From Phytopseudomonas dryadis (GTDB taxonomy: Bacteria > Pseudomonadota > Gammaproteobacteria > Pseudomonadales > Pseudomonadaceae), in the NCBI RefSeq assembly GCF_004327355.1, contig NZ_QJUM01000015.1, positions 1-64,000 on the forward strand: DNA of 64,000 bases, given 5' to 3'. The notes beneath the pieces were generated by a model. That model had not been told where the DNA came from and did no database searches. It saw only the letters and a list, made by a program, of their open reading frames with translations. Of this stretch, positions 47,084 to 55,813 are shown piece by piece. Positions within the stretch are counted from its first letter, which is position 1. Each line of letters opens with the position of its first letter. The position numbers and the translations under genes were made by a program.

Positions 47084-47173
47084 GTAGGAGCCGCGACCCC
47101 GCGGCGAATAGCGGCCATACCGCGATTTTGCAGTATGGCCGCCCTCGCATCGCGCCGGGGGCGGCGCTCCTAC
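47084..47173. repeat. REPIN
   Basis: GTAGGAGCCGCGACCCCGCG at 47084 faces CATCGCGCCGGGGGCGGCG with CTCCTAC ending at 47173. Confidence 0.9.
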
Positions 47174-47327
47174 GTGTGAACCCTGACTGCGAACGGGCGC
47201 TTGCAGGCCAAGGATCAAGACGGTCTCTGCGGGCGTGTCGCTGCGCAATGTCGAACAGGCTGCCTCGTTCGTTCAGGCGCTGCGCTCCTGTCCCTTGCTC
47301 GCCGTGAGCGGCCCTCGCTCCCGAATC

Positions 47328-47834
47328 TCAATCTTTCCAGGCCCCCAGGTGCGACTGCCTGGCTTCCTCGCGCAGCGCCGGGCCGATGCACTCGATCCGG
47401 CTGGGCGAGGCGTCGAACACGTCGCGGCAGGACAGTTCGGCATCGCGCTGATCCAGGCGCTCGCCACGGAAGTCGCGCAGGGCCACGGCGTCGATACCGA
47501 ACACCACGCGCCCGAGGTTGGCCCAGAAGATGGCGCCGGCGCACATCACGCAAGGCTCGGCCGAGGAATACAGCGTGGCTTGTGCCAGCTCCTCGCGGCT
47601 GCACTGCGGCGAGGCCAGGCGTATGGCGCTGGTCTCGGCGTGGCCGGTGCAGTCGCCGGTTTCCGTGGTGTTGCACCAGGCTTCGGCCAGCACCCGGTCG
47701 TCGGCGCCGACGATGACTGCGCCGAATGGCCGGTTGCCGCGCTGGCGGCCCTGGTCGGCCAGGGCGATGGCGCGGCGCAGGTAGCCGGCGTCGCGTTCGT
47801 TCAGGGCCGCTTCGTCGCTGTCGTGCCGGCTCAT
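47328..47834 (-). CDS. Nucleoside or nucleobase deaminase
   Basis: A 168-aa zinc deaminase of the cytidine/tRNA-adenosine deaminase superfamily. The zinc ligands are GHAETSAIR (about residue 64) and SSAEPCVMCAGAIFWANL (about 90-107). Small free-standing members like this act on guanine or related bases, as in Bacillus GuaD, rather than on tRNA; TadA would normally have a different N-terminus. Its start overlaps the binding-protein stop by 4 bases, so the two are one transcript. The exact substrate is open. Confidence 0.85.
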   Translation of the reverse strand: MSRHDSDEAALNERDAGYLRRAIALADQGRQRGNRPFGAVIVGADDRVLAEAWCNTTETGDCTGHAETSAIRLASPQCSREELAQATLYSSAEPCVMCAGAIFWANLGRVVFGIDAVALRDFRGERLDQRDAELSCRDVFDASPSRIECIGPALREEARQSHLGAWKD

Positions 47835-48874
47835 GCGTTCACCAGGCGCTGGTCTTTCGCCGGCAGCAGCGACAGGTCGTAGAGGTCGGCGACGCTGGGC
47901 GTCGTGTCCAGCTCGAAGACACGGCCAACGCTGTCGATCTGCCGCTGCACCAACGCTTCGCGCACCATGCCCAGGCCGTCTTCCCGGGCGTCGGCGGCGG
48001 CGACGTAGCGGCGGGTGATGGCCCAGCGCTGCTGTTCGATGGCGCGGTCGAGAATGGGTTCGCGGGCCATGACCGCGGCCAGCGCCGGTTGCGGGTCGGC
48101 GAGGGTTTCTCGCAGGGCGCGGTTGGTCGCGCGGAGGAAGGCGGCGACCGCCTCGGGGCGCTCGTCGATCAACCGGCGGCTGGCGAGGATGGCGTTGCCG
48201 TAGAGGTCCAGGCCGGCGTTGGCGTATTCCAGCACCGACAGCCTGTCCGCCGGCATGCGGGCGAACAGCGACACCGCCGAGTCATGGAAATAGGTGGCGG
48301 CATCGACGTCGCCGCGGATGATGACGTTGTCGCGCACGGCGAAGTCGGTGGTGACCCACTCGAAGAACTCGGTCTGCACGTTCAGGCTGCTGGCCACCAT
48401 GGGCCACAGCCGCCGGGTGGACTCCACCGCGGCGGCGGCCACGCGCTTGCCGCCCAGGCTGGCGAAGTCGTCGGTGATGCCGCGGTCCTTGCGCCCGATG
48501 ATGACGAAGGGCGCGCGGTTGTAATACTGGTACACCGCCTGCACCGGGGCGTTGCCGGGGTTCCTGGCGTGGAATTCGATCAGCGAGCTGACATCGCCCA
48601 GGGACATGTCGTAGGCGCCGGTGGCCACGCGGGTGATCGAAGCGACCGAGCCGGCGCCCACGTCCACCGTCACCTCCAGGCCTTCCTCGCGGTAGTAGCC
48701 CTGGCTCAGGGCGAGGAAGAACGGCGAGGTCTGGCTGGTGACGCGAAAGTCGAGGGAGAACTTGAGCGGGGTCAGCGCAGTGGAGGATTGGGCACGGGCG
48801 GGTGCGGCAAGGCTGGCGAGGGCGGGGGCGCTGGCCAGCAGGGCGAGGCTGGAGAGAAAGCGACGGCGATCCAT
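47831..48874 (-). CDS. NMT1/ThiY-type periplasmic binding protein without an ABC partner
   Basis: A 347-aa protein. The N-terminus MDRRRFLSSLALLASAPALASL looks like a twin-arginine (RRRF) signal. The mature part is a ligand-binding fold of the nitrate/sulfonate/pyrimidine-precursor family (LKFSLDFRVTSQTSPFFLAL, then GYYREEGLEVTVDVGAGS). Such proteins usually work with a permease and ATPase, but none are adjacent. It is co-transcribed with a deaminase, so a nitrogen heterocycle is a sensible ligand guess. GGAG precedes the ATG. Confidence 0.85.
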   Translation of the reverse strand: MDRRRFLSSLALLASAPALASLAAPARAQSSTALTPLKFSLDFRVTSQTSPFFLALSQGYYREEGLEVTVDVGAGSVASITRVATGAYDMSLGDVSSLIEFHARNPGNAPVQAVYQYYNRAPFVIIGRKDRGITDDFASLGGKRVAAAAVESTRRLWPMVASSLNVQTEFFEWVTTDFAVRDNVIIRGDVDAATYFHDSAVSLFARMPADRLSVLEYANAGLDLYGNAILASRRLIDERPEAVAAFLRATNRALRETLADPQPALAAVMAREPILDRAIEQQRWAITRRYVAAADAREDGLGMVREALVQRQIDSVGRVFELDTTPSVADLYDLSLLPAKDQRLVNA

Positions 48875-48929
48875 GGGAATGCTCCGGACAGGTTCTTGAA
48901 ACCCGGCGGCGCGGGGCCGGCGGGACGAC

Positions 48930-48982
48930 AAGAGCAATTTCCGGGCATGCGCGAATCGGCAGGCTGAACGCTTCTACTCTTG
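48930..48982 (-). promoter_or_regulatory. Composite site A, facing the binding-protein gene
   Basis: Read on the minus strand: CAAGAGTAGAAGCGTTCA, then after about 25 bases AATTGCTCTT. The ends CAAGAG and CTCTT mirror each other. The same two blocks occur in site B facing the other way. It lies about 56 bases upstream of the start codon of the binding-protein gene. Confidence 0.65.
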
Positions 48983-49250
48983 GGCTGAGCCAAGCAGCAT
49001 GTGTGCCAGAGCGCTTTGCTCTTGTTTCGGAACGCCGGCCGGGCGCGCTGCGCCGGGCAATACCGCTGGCGCGCGGGGCAAGGTCGAGCTGTCGCGACAG
49101 TGGGCGTTGCGAGCACCGATTCGGCTCATGACTGACGCTTTTGGTGCATGAAAGGCATGGGCGAGGAGCCGCCAGGTGGCCTGGCACGGCGCCGCCGCCC
49201 GCCGCTCGCGGGGCCGGGCATGACTGGCATGAAGCCTGCTTCGCTGTCGG

Positions 49251-49320
49251 CAAGAGTAGAAGCGTTCAACCTCCCCGGCAGCTGTCCAGCCCCGCCGTGG
49301 TCGGTCGGTAATTGCTCTTG
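49251..49320 (+). promoter_or_regulatory. Composite site B, facing the oxygenase gene
   Basis: CAAGAGTAGAAGCGTTCA at 49251, then after about 42 bases AATTGCTCTTG ending at 49320. It matches site A in reverse orientation, with a 16-base longer middle. It lies about 133 bases before the oxygenase ATG. A regulator site shared by the two divergent transcripts is the simplest reading. Confidence 0.65.
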
Positions 49321-49452
49321 AAGTCGGTATGGCTGCGTTCCGCCCCGGAAGCGTTCATGCCGGTCCACCTTCAAGAGGCAATGCGGCCGACCGTCGATGT
49401 TCTGCCGTCGTCCGCGTGCCTTGTGAACCCACGGTTATCCAGGAGCATGACG

Positions 49453-50448
49453 ATGCACGAGCAATCCCCCTATAGCCTGACCGAGCTGAACAAGGAATCG
49501 CGCATGGGCGCGATGGGCAGCGAAAACAACGCGCGCGAAGTCCGCCGCATCGACCTGTCCGACTTCGAGCGGCGCAAGGCGGAGATCACCGAGCAGCTGT
49601 GGCGCGCCTCGGTGGAGGTCGGTTTCTTCCAGCTCTACAACCACGGCATCGAGCTGGCCGAGGTGCGCTCGGCCTTCGCCGCCATGGAGCGTTTCTTCGC
49701 CCTGCCGGAGGCGGTCAAGGCACAGTACCCGCTGAAGAAGGGCTGCAACGCCGGCTGGGAGAGCAAGGCTCAGGTGCGGCCGTCCACCGGCACGCCGGAT
49801 CAGAAGGAGTCCTACCAGATCACCCGCCCGCACATGGCCGGGCTGTGGCCGAGCGACGCCGAGCTGGCGGGCTTCCGCGCGACCATGCTGGCCTTCGAGG
49901 CGCAGTGCTGGACGCTGGGCATGCGCGTGCTGTCCTGCTTCGCCGAGCGGCTCGGCTTCGCCAGCGATTTCTTCACCCGCGCCCACGATCCGGCCGGTGC
50001 CGGTTACCAGAGCACCTTGCGCCTGCTGCACTACTACCCGATCCTGGCCGAACTCAAGGGGCAGCTCGGCCTGTGGCGCGCTGGCGCGCACACCGACTTC
50101 GATTGCCTGACGCTGCTGTTCCAGCGCCAGGGGCAGGGCGGCCTGCAGGTGTGTCCGGGTAAGGAGATGGACGGTGCGCAGTGGACCAGCATCGAGCCGG
50201 CGGAGGAAGTCATCACCTGCAACATCGGCGATATGCTGATGCGCTGGAGCGACGACCAGTTGCCCTCCAACTTCCACCGCGTGCGCAACCCGCGCCCGGA
50301 CGAGTACCAGGGCTCGCGCTACAGCCTGGCGTTCTTCTGCCAGGCCAACCGCGAGGTGATGATCGAAGGGCCGGGCGGCAAGTACCCGGCGATCAGCGCC
50401 GAGGACTACCTCTACCAGCGGGTGAACGCCAACTTCTCCCGTTATTGA
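49453..50448 (+). CDS. 2-oxoglutarate/Fe(II) oxygenase, isopenicillin-N-synthase-like
   Basis: About 331 aa. The N-terminal DIOX_N region (RRIDLSDFERRK, then VEVGFFQLYNHGI) is followed by the jelly-roll core. The iron ligands are AGAHTDFDCLTLLF (His and Asp near 213-216) and SNFHRVRNP (His near 275). The 2-oxoglutarate-binding Arg is in GSRYSLAFF. The ribosome site AGGAG fits the ATG at 49453 (7 bases) better than the ATG at 49447 (1 base). Bacterial members often hydroxylate or demethylate small nitrogen compounds, which agrees with the deaminase/binding-protein neighbour. It converges on and overlaps the LysR gene by 7 bases. Confidence 0.88.
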   Translation: MHEQSPYSLTELNKESRMGAMGSENNAREVRRIDLSDFERRKAEITEQLWRASVEVGFFQLYNHGIELAEVRSAFAAMERFFALPEAVKAQYPLKKGCNAGWESKAQVRPSTGTPDQKESYQITRPHMAGLWPSDAELAGFRATMLAFEAQCWTLGMRVLSCFAERLGFASDFFTRAHDPAGAGYQSTLRLLHYYPILAELKGQLGLWRAGAHTDFDCLTLLFQRQGQGGLQVCPGKEMDGAQWTSIEPAEEVITCNIGDMLMRWSDDQLPSNFHRVRNPRPDEYQGSRYSLAFFCQANREVMIEGPGGKYPAISAEDYLYQRVNANFSRY

Positions 50449-51380
50449 GGAACGCCCCGCAGCGTGCCGCTGGTGCCTGGCCCCACAGGGCCGCGCGGTG
50501 GCTGGACGATGTCTTCCAGCACCGCGCGCAGCAGTTCCAGCATGGCCTGTTGGCGCTGTGCATCGCGGAACACCAGGCCGACATGCAGGGGTACCCGCGG
50601 TTCGCTCAGGGGTTTCCACAGCAGGGCCTGATTGCCGTGCATCTGCCGGGCGCGGCCGGGCAGCACGGTGGCCAGGGGCGTGTGCATCAGGCTGTCGAGA
50701 ATGCCGCCCATATGGTTGAGTTCGGCCTGTACCCGGGGGCGACGGCCAAGCAGGGCCAACTGCTCCTGCCATATCTGGCGGATACGGAACTCCTCGCCCA
50801 GCAGCAGCATGGGCAGTTCGGCCGCCTGGGCCAGCGAGACTTTCTTGAACTCGCGTAGCGGATGAGTGTGCGGGATCACCAGTTGCAGTTCGTCCTCGTA
50901 CAGCTCGAGGCTGTGCAGGCCGGGCTGGCGCGGCGGCAGGAAGCCGATGCCGATATCCAGGCTGCCGGTGAGCAGGCGCCGCTCGATATCGATGCCGGAC
51001 AATTCGTAGATGCGCACCACCAGGTGGGGTTGGGCCAGATGCAGGCGTTCCAGCAGCAGGGGTACCAGGCTGGCGTTGACCGTCTGCAGTACGCCGATGG
51101 TCAGGCTGCGTGGCCCCTGGCCGCGGAAGCTGCGCAATGCCTCATGGGTGCGTTCCAGTCCTTCGAGCAGCGGCAGGGCGTGGTTGTACAGGGTATGGGC
51201 GCCGAGGGTCGGCAGCAGGCGCTTGCCGGTGCGCTCGAAGAGGCTGACCTCGAGCTGCTGTTCCAGTTGGCGGATCTGCTGCGACAAGGCCGGTTGGGAG
51301 ATGCTCAGGCGCTCGGCGGCGCGGCCCACATGGCCTTCTTCGTAGAGCGCGACGAAATAGCGAAGCTGCCTGAAATCCAT
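50442..51380 (-). CDS. LysR-family regulator
   Basis: A 312-aa regulator. The N-terminal winged helix is FRQLRYFVALYEEGHVGRAA, then LSISQPALSQQIRQLE. The effector domain follows from about residue 90. The sequence is of the CynR/CbbR type. It is convergent with the oxygenase gene and a good candidate to read the two composite sites in front of the oxygenase and binding-protein genes, although LysR sites normally read T-N11-A and lie next to the regulator's own promoter. Confidence 0.9.
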   Translation of the reverse strand: MDFRQLRYFVALYEEGHVGRAAERLSISQPALSQQIRQLEQQLEVSLFERTGKRLLPTLGAHTLYNHALPLLEGLERTHEALRSFRGQGPRSLTIGVLQTVNASLVPLLLERLHLAQPHLVVRIYELSGIDIERRLLTGSLDIGIGFLPPRQPGLHSLELYEDELQLVIPHTHPLREFKKVSLAQAAELPMLLLGEEFRIRQIWQEQLALLGRRPRVQAELNHMGGILDSLMHTPLATVLPGRARQMHGNQALLWKPLSEPRVPLHVGLVFRDAQRQQAMLELLRAVLEDIVQPPRGPVGPGTSGTLRGVPQ

Positions 51381-51482
51381 AAGCTCGACTTATAAATAAA
51401 GCAAGGAAAACGAAATGGCCGTGGTCGCTGTATGGCCATAACCTAAAGCCCGTTGAAGCTATTCTTAGCGCCGGAGAGGGCA

Positions 51483-52181
51483 ATGGGCAAGCTGAGTATT
51501 CAAGGCGTTTTCATAGGTAAAGCCGAAGATATCGGTGGCGGCTTGCGCAGTGCCATCGACAAACAGCGGGTCAACCACCGTCTCTGGCTGTGGCCCCAGG
51601 GGCTGGGCAGCGACGAGCAAGGCGACCTGCGTTTCCATGGTGGCCCGGAACGGGCGTTGCATCATTATCCGGCCGAGCACTACGCCTACTGGAACGAGCG
51701 TTATCCGCAGGTCGCCTGGCAGGCGCCGGGTTTCGGCGAGAACCTGTCCAGCCTGGGCCTCGATGAACGGCAGGTGTGCATCGGCGATGTGTTTCGCTGG
51801 GGCGATACCCTGCTGCAGGTCAGCCAGCCGCGCTCGCCTTGCTACCGCCTGAGCCGGCGCTGGGGGATGGAGCATTTCCCCCGCGAGGTGCAGGACAGTG
51901 GCCGCTGTGGCTGGTTCTACCGGGTGCTGAAACCGGGTTTCGCCAGTGTGGAAAATGCCTTCGAACTGGTCGAGCGGCGCTATCCGAGCCTCAGCGTGGC
52001 CCAGGCGCTGGTGTATTTCTTCCATGAGCCGCTCGAGCGCTCCGGCCTGCAGCAACTGCAACAGTGCCCGGCGTTGTCGGCGCGCTGGCGTGACCAGGCT
52101 GCGCGACGCCTGGCCAGCGGGCGTGTGGAGGATTGGTCGGCACGGCTGCTCGGACAACCACTGGAGGGAATGAGCGCATGA
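51483..52181 (+). CDS. YiiM-like MOSC-domain protein
   Basis: This 232-aa protein has a MOSC beta-barrel (GDLRFHGGPERALHHYPAEHY, then GFGENLSSLGLDE) that binds molybdenum cofactor and a C-terminal three-helix domain. The Cys in SQPRSPCYRL near residue 120 is the expected Moco ligand. YiiM relatives detoxify N-hydroxylated bases such as 6-hydroxylaminopurine. GGAGAGG precedes the ATG. It overlaps the 77-aa gene by 4 bases. Confidence 0.9.
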   Translation: MGKLSIQGVFIGKAEDIGGGLRSAIDKQRVNHRLWLWPQGLGSDEQGDLRFHGGPERALHHYPAEHYAYWNERYPQVAWQAPGFGENLSSLGLDERQVCIGDVFRWGDTLLQVSQPRSPCYRLSRRWGMEHFPREVQDSGRCGWFYRVLKPGFASVENAFELVERRYPSLSVAQALVYFFHEPLERSGLQQLQQCPALSARWRDQAARRLASGRVEDWSARLLGQPLEGMSA

Positions 52182-52411
52182 GTGACTATCGGATCGTGCT
52201 GTCGCGCTCGGGGCTGATGCTGGCCGAACTCAGCGTCAGCAGTGCGCGCTATGTCGAGGTCTGCCGCGAATTGCGCCAGCGCTTCCCGGTCGAGGAGGGC
52301 TTCGAGCTGTACATCGAGCGCTTGCGCGAGATGCGCCGGATCCTCGAGCAGGGGCCTCAGGGCTTGCGCCTGCTGGGTATCGAATACCGTCACGAAGAGG
52401 TACAGCGGTGA
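52178..52411 (+). CDS. 77-aa protein of unknown function in the MOSC/aminotransferase operon
   Basis: A small, charged, mostly helical protein with no signal peptide. It has an opening beta-strand (YRIVLSRSGLMLAEL) and a long helix (about 20-60). It overlaps the MOSC gene (ATGA) and the aminotransferase gene, so it is clearly translated as part of the operon. I do not recognise the family. Confidence 0.75.
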   Translation: MSDYRIVLSRSGLMLAELSVSSARYVEVCRELRQRFPVEEGFELYIERLREMRRILEQGPQGLRLLGIEYRHEEVQR

Positions 52412-53616
52412 TGCGCGATGCCCTTGCCAGCCTGCGCCTGATGAGTACCGTGGTACGCCCTGAACAGGTGTTCGTCCGTGGCCAGGGCTCCTGGCTGTGG
52501 GACGCCGGTGGCCGGGCCTATCTGGATTTCACCCAGGGCTGGGCGGTCAACAGCCTGGGGCATAGTCCCACGGTGCTGGTGGAAGCGCTCAAGCGCCAGG
52601 CCGAACAGTTGATCAACCCGGGGCCGGCATTCTACAACCGCGGCATGCTCAACCTGGCCTCGCGCCTGTGCCAGGCCACGGGCAGCGACCAGGTGTATTT
52701 CCTCAACAGCGGTGCCGAGGCCAACGAAGGGGCGATCAAGCTGGCGCGCAAGTGGGGGCAGGTTCACCGCGATGGTGCCTCCGGCATCGTCACGGCCTGC
52801 CACAGTTTCCATGGGCGTACCCTGGCGACCATGGCCGCTTCCGGCAAGCCCGCTTTCGAGGGCATGTTCGCGCCGGTCATGCCCGGCTTTCGCAAGGTGC
52901 CGTTCAACGACCTGGACACCCTCGCGGCCACCATCGACGCGCAGACCGTCGCCGTGATGCTCGAACCGGTGCAGGGCGAGGCCGGCGTTTTCCCGGCGAC
53001 CCTGGAATACCTGCAGGGGGCCGAGCGGCTGTGCCGTGAGCGTGGCGTGCTGCTGATCCTCGATGAGGTGCAGACCGGCATGGGTCGCTGTGGCGCCTTG
53101 CTGGCCGAGGAGCTGTACGGCGTGCGTGCCGACATCATCACCCTGGGCAAGGGCCTCGGCGGTGGCGTGCCGCTGGCGGCGCTGCTGGCGCGGGGCAACG
53201 CCTGCTGCTTCGAGCCGGGCGACCAGGGCGGAACCTACCACGGCAATGCCCTGATGACGGCGGCGGGCCTGGCGGTGCTCAAGACCGTGCTCGAGGCCGG
53301 CTTCCTCGAACATGTGCGCGAGGTGGCCGCGCACCTGCATGACGGGCTGACGCGCACGGCGCGCCGGCATGGTCATGGGCCTATCCGTGGACAGGGTTTG
53401 CTGGTCGGTATGCCGCTGACCGGCGTCGCGGCCAGCGAGGTGGCGCGCCTGGCGATGGAAGAAGGTTTGCTGATCAATGCCCCGCAAACCGGCTGCCTGC
53501 GTTTTTCCCCGGCGCTGACGGTCAGCCACGGCAACGTCGACGAGATGCTCAGGCGCCTGTCCCGTGCCTTGTCGCGGGTCAAGGGGCGCACGATGGAGGG
53601 ACTGACATGCGCGTAG
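52411..53616 (+). CDS. Class III PLP aminotransferase (acetylornithine-type)
   Basis: About 401 aa, close to ArgD/AstC-like enzymes. The opening RGQGSWLWDAGGRAYLDF, YFLNSGAEANEGAIKLAR and EVQTGMGRCG are present. The PLP lysine is in ITLGKGLGGGVPLAALL near residue 248. The start is ATG 52411 or GTG 52408. The operon context (MOSC protein, 77-aa protein, glutamine amidotransferase) does not suggest arginine metabolism. The substrate is open. It overlaps the next gene by 10 bases. Confidence 0.88.
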   Translation: MRDALASLRLMSTVVRPEQVFVRGQGSWLWDAGGRAYLDFTQGWAVNSLGHSPTVLVEALKRQAEQLINPGPAFYNRGMLNLASRLCQATGSDQVYFLNSGAEANEGAIKLARKWGQVHRDGASGIVTACHSFHGRTLATMAASGKPAFEGMFAPVMPGFRKVPFNDLDTLAATIDAQTVAVMLEPVQGEAGVFPATLEYLQGAERLCRERGVLLILDEVQTGMGRCGALLAEELYGVRADIITLGKGLGGGVPLAALLARGNACCFEPGDQGGTYHGNALMTAAGLAVLKTVLEAGFLEHVREVAAHLHDGLTRTARRHGHGPIRGQGLLVGMPLTGVAASEVARLAMEEGLLINAPQTGCLRFSPALTVSHGNVDEMLRRLSRALSRVKGRTMEGLTCA

Positions 53617-54314
53617 CCATCCTGCAACACGTGCCTTTCGAAGGCCCGGCCGCCATCGCCAACTGGCTCGACGGTTACGGCGTGCAGCCGCAGGTGTGCG
53701 CCCTGTACCTGCAGCAGGCACTGCCGCGGCTGGACGAGTTCGACCTGCTGGTGGTGCTCGGCGGTCCGATGAGCGTCCACGACGAGGTCGCGCTGCCCTG
53801 GATGTCCGCGGAAAAACGCCTGATCCACCAGGCCCTGATGGCGGGCAAACGGATTCTCGGCATCTGTCTGGGCGGGCAACTGCTGGCCGAGGCGCTGGGC
53901 GCATCCGTGACGGCCTGCAGCCAGGCGGAAATCGGCTGGTGGCCGCTGGAAAAGCATGCCGACAGTGCTCGCTCGCCGCTGGGACGCATGCTGCCGCAAC
54001 GCCTGATGGCGCTGCACTGGCATGGCGAGCAGTTCGACATTCCCCATGGCGCGCTGCCGCTCTATGGATCAGCCGCCTGCGCCAACCAGGGCTTCGTCTG
54101 GCGCGAGCGGGCGATCGCCCTGCAGTGCCACCTGGAAACCACGGCGGGCAGCGTCGAGGCATTGCTCGAGCACTGCGCGGACGAACTCACCCGGCCAGGC
54201 GCGGTGCAGGACAGCGCCGCATTGCGCGATGGCATTCCTCATTGCGGGTCGGCGAACAGCACCCTGTTCCGGGTACTGGATTACCTCACTGGGGGTCATG
54301 CCCACCTGACCTGA
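53607..54314 (+). CDS. Class I glutamine amidotransferase-like protein
   Basis: A 235-aa stand-alone GATase1. The nucleophile is in GICLGGQLLAEALG (Cys near residue 90) and the His/Glu pair in LQCHLETT near residue 175. The GGPMSVHDE segment is typical of the GMP-synthase-like or gamma-glutamyl hydrolase branch. It is last in an operon that ends with a strong terminator. Whether it hydrolyses glutamine or a gamma-glutamyl compound cannot be told from sequence. Confidence 0.88.
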   Translation: MRVAILQHVPFEGPAAIANWLDGYGVQPQVCALYLQQALPRLDEFDLLVVLGGPMSVHDEVALPWMSAEKRLIHQALMAGKRILGICLGGQLLAEALGASVTACSQAEIGWWPLEKHADSARSPLGRMLPQRLMALHWHGEQFDIPHGALPLYGSAACANQGFVWRERAIALQCHLETTAGSVEALLEHCADELTRPGAVQDSAALRDGIPHCGSANSTLFRVLDYLTGGHAHLT

Positions 54315-54343
54315 GCGGATCTACCGTTTGCGAGGTTTTCGCG

Positions 54344-54372
54344 ACGCCCCTGTCCATGGGGCGTTTTTTTTT
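54344..54372 (+). terminator. Rho-independent terminator after the operon
   Basis: ACGCCCC, seven-base loop, GGGGCGT, then eight or nine T. Confidence 0.95.
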
Positions 54373-54417
54373 GGCCGCCATCCCTGCGGGCCGTCGCGAC
54401 GACTGCCGCTGGGGCAA

Positions 54418-54978
54418 TCAGCCTTTGGCGGTCTTCTCCACCCAGGCGGCGTAGGCATCGATGAACTTCTGCAGGAAGGGTTTGATACCCTCGCCAAGGG
54501 TGCCGGCCTCGTCGAAGAAGCTGCCGGCACCGCCCAGGTAGGCTTCCGGCTGTTGCAGCAGCGGCATATCGAGGAACACCAGGGCCTGGCGCAACTGATG
54601 GTTGGCGCCGAAGCCGCCGATGGCGCCCGGCGAGGCGCTGAGCACGGCGGCGGGCTTGCCGCTGAAGGCGCTCTGGCCATAGGGGCGTGAGCCCACGTCC
54701 ACGGCGTTCTTCAGCGGTGCCGGGATGGAGCGATTGTATTCCGGGGTGACGAACAGCACCGCGTCGGCAGTCTTGAGCTGTGCGCGGAAGCTGGCGTAGG
54801 CCGCCGGGGCCGGATCGACGTCGATGTCTTCGTTGTACAGCGGCAGCTCGCCGATCTCGACGACCTGCAGTTTCAGCGAAGCGGGCGCCAGGTCGGCGAG
54901 GGCCAGGGCCAGCTTACGGTTGATCGAGGCTTTGCGCAGGCTGCCGACCAGTACGGCGACGTTGTAGACCTTGCTCAT
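54418..54978 (-). CDS. NADPH-dependent FMN reductase (ChrR/YieF type)
   Basis: A 186-aa flavoprotein. VLVGSLRKASINRKLA opens the FMN-binding fold, with the family segments FVTPEYNRSIPAPLKNAVD and PAAVLSASPGAIGG. Such enzymes reduce quinones, chromate and other oxidants in the cytoplasm. AAGGA precedes the ATG at 54978. A single gene with its own promoter. Confidence 0.92.
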   Translation of the reverse strand: MSKVYNVAVLVGSLRKASINRKLALALADLAPASLKLQVVEIGELPLYNEDIDVDPAPAAYASFRAQLKTADAVLFVTPEYNRSIPAPLKNAVDVGSRPYGQSAFSGKPAAVLSASPGAIGGFGANHQLRQALVFLDMPLLQQPEAYLGGAGSFFDEAGTLGEGIKPFLQKFIDAYAAWVEKTAKG

Positions 54979-55197
54979 GGAGAGTCCTTCTGTAAGTGGG
55001 CGTCTGTGGAAATGCAAGCCTGAACACTATAACGCTGTTGGCCGTCGCCGGCGTGGTGCCGATAATGAGGCACAGGTGCGTGCCAGAGGCGTCGAAGGCG
55101 TCAGCTACGCCGTGATTCTTCTGGAACCGGGAGGCGCGCGCGGCGGTCGATTGTCAGGCATCGCCCAGTCGGGCCAACCCTATAAGGACATAACGTC

Positions 55198-55356
55198 ATG
55201 GATCTGATCCGCATTCTGATCGCCATCCTCCTGCCACCGCTCGGTGTCTTCCTGCAGGTCGGTTTCGCCGGCGCCTTCTGGCTGAACATTCTGCTGACGT
55301 TGCTCGGTTACATCCCCGGCATCGTGCATGCGGTATATATCATTGCCAAACGCTGA
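55198..55356 (+). CDS. Pmp3/YqaE-family small membrane protein
   Basis: A 52-aa protein. Two hydrophobic helices (about 3-20 and 27-48) are separated by a short loop. The family segment LLPPLGVFLQVGF is followed by WLNILLTLLGYIPGIVHA. Members sit in the inner membrane and affect membrane potential under salt or cold stress. AAGGA precedes the ATG. Confidence 0.93.
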   Translation: MDLIRILIAILLPPLGVFLQVGFAGAFWLNILLTLLGYIPGIVHAVYIIAKR

Positions 55357-55813
55357 ACCTTCCCCAGGCTGCTGACGTTCCATCGCAGCCACTGCCAGAG
55401 CGCCGCGCTGCCCGGACGAATCGTCACGGGGCGCGGCGCCACACTGGGAAGGCATAGCAACGTGCTTTCTCGGCGTTATCGGTGTCAGCCCCATGCCTTT
55501 CAACATGTTGGCGGCTGAGAGGGAACAGCCGAGAAGAGCGCCGGAGGCTTGAGGCTGGACGAAATGCGGCGTTGCTCTTCTCGTCCAGCTTTCAGCGCTC
55601 TTTTGCTGGCCCGGGCTGGATCGAATGGGCGGTACGGACAGAGAGTCCAGCTGCCTTCTGCAAGCGGCTTTCTGCCATACGGCAGAGCCGCGCCGCATAA
55701 GATGGTCAGCGGTCATGCCGCTGTGCGTGCCGGAGACCGGGGCGACGACAGCCGCCAACTGAGCGATTCACGAGGGTGGTACCGCAAGAAAACGCGGCCA
55801 GCGCGGTTTCCCG
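55357..55813. other. Gene-free stretch
   Basis: About 450 bases with no convincing gene. The only structure seen is a hairpin repeat at 55534-55602. Confidence 0.6.
55534..55602. repeat. Imperfect hairpin, GAGGCTGGAC family
   Basis: AAGAGCGC and CTGGACGA on the left face TCGTCCAG and GCGCTCTT on the right. Same family as 26345-26432 and 36547-36624. Confidence 0.7.

Larger units (their letters stand above)
46813..47327. other. Gene-free stretch with terminator and REPIN
   Basis: About 515 bases with no convincing gene. A terminator and a REPIN are given separately. The remainder near 46850-46990 shows nothing I can support. Confidence 0.7.
48875..49452. other. Divergent intergenic region between binding protein and oxygenase genes
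   Basis: About 580 bases without a convincing gene. It holds two inverted copies of a composite site, described separately, and a third TTGCTCTTG at 49017-49025. Both gene promoters must lie here. Confidence 0.7.
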
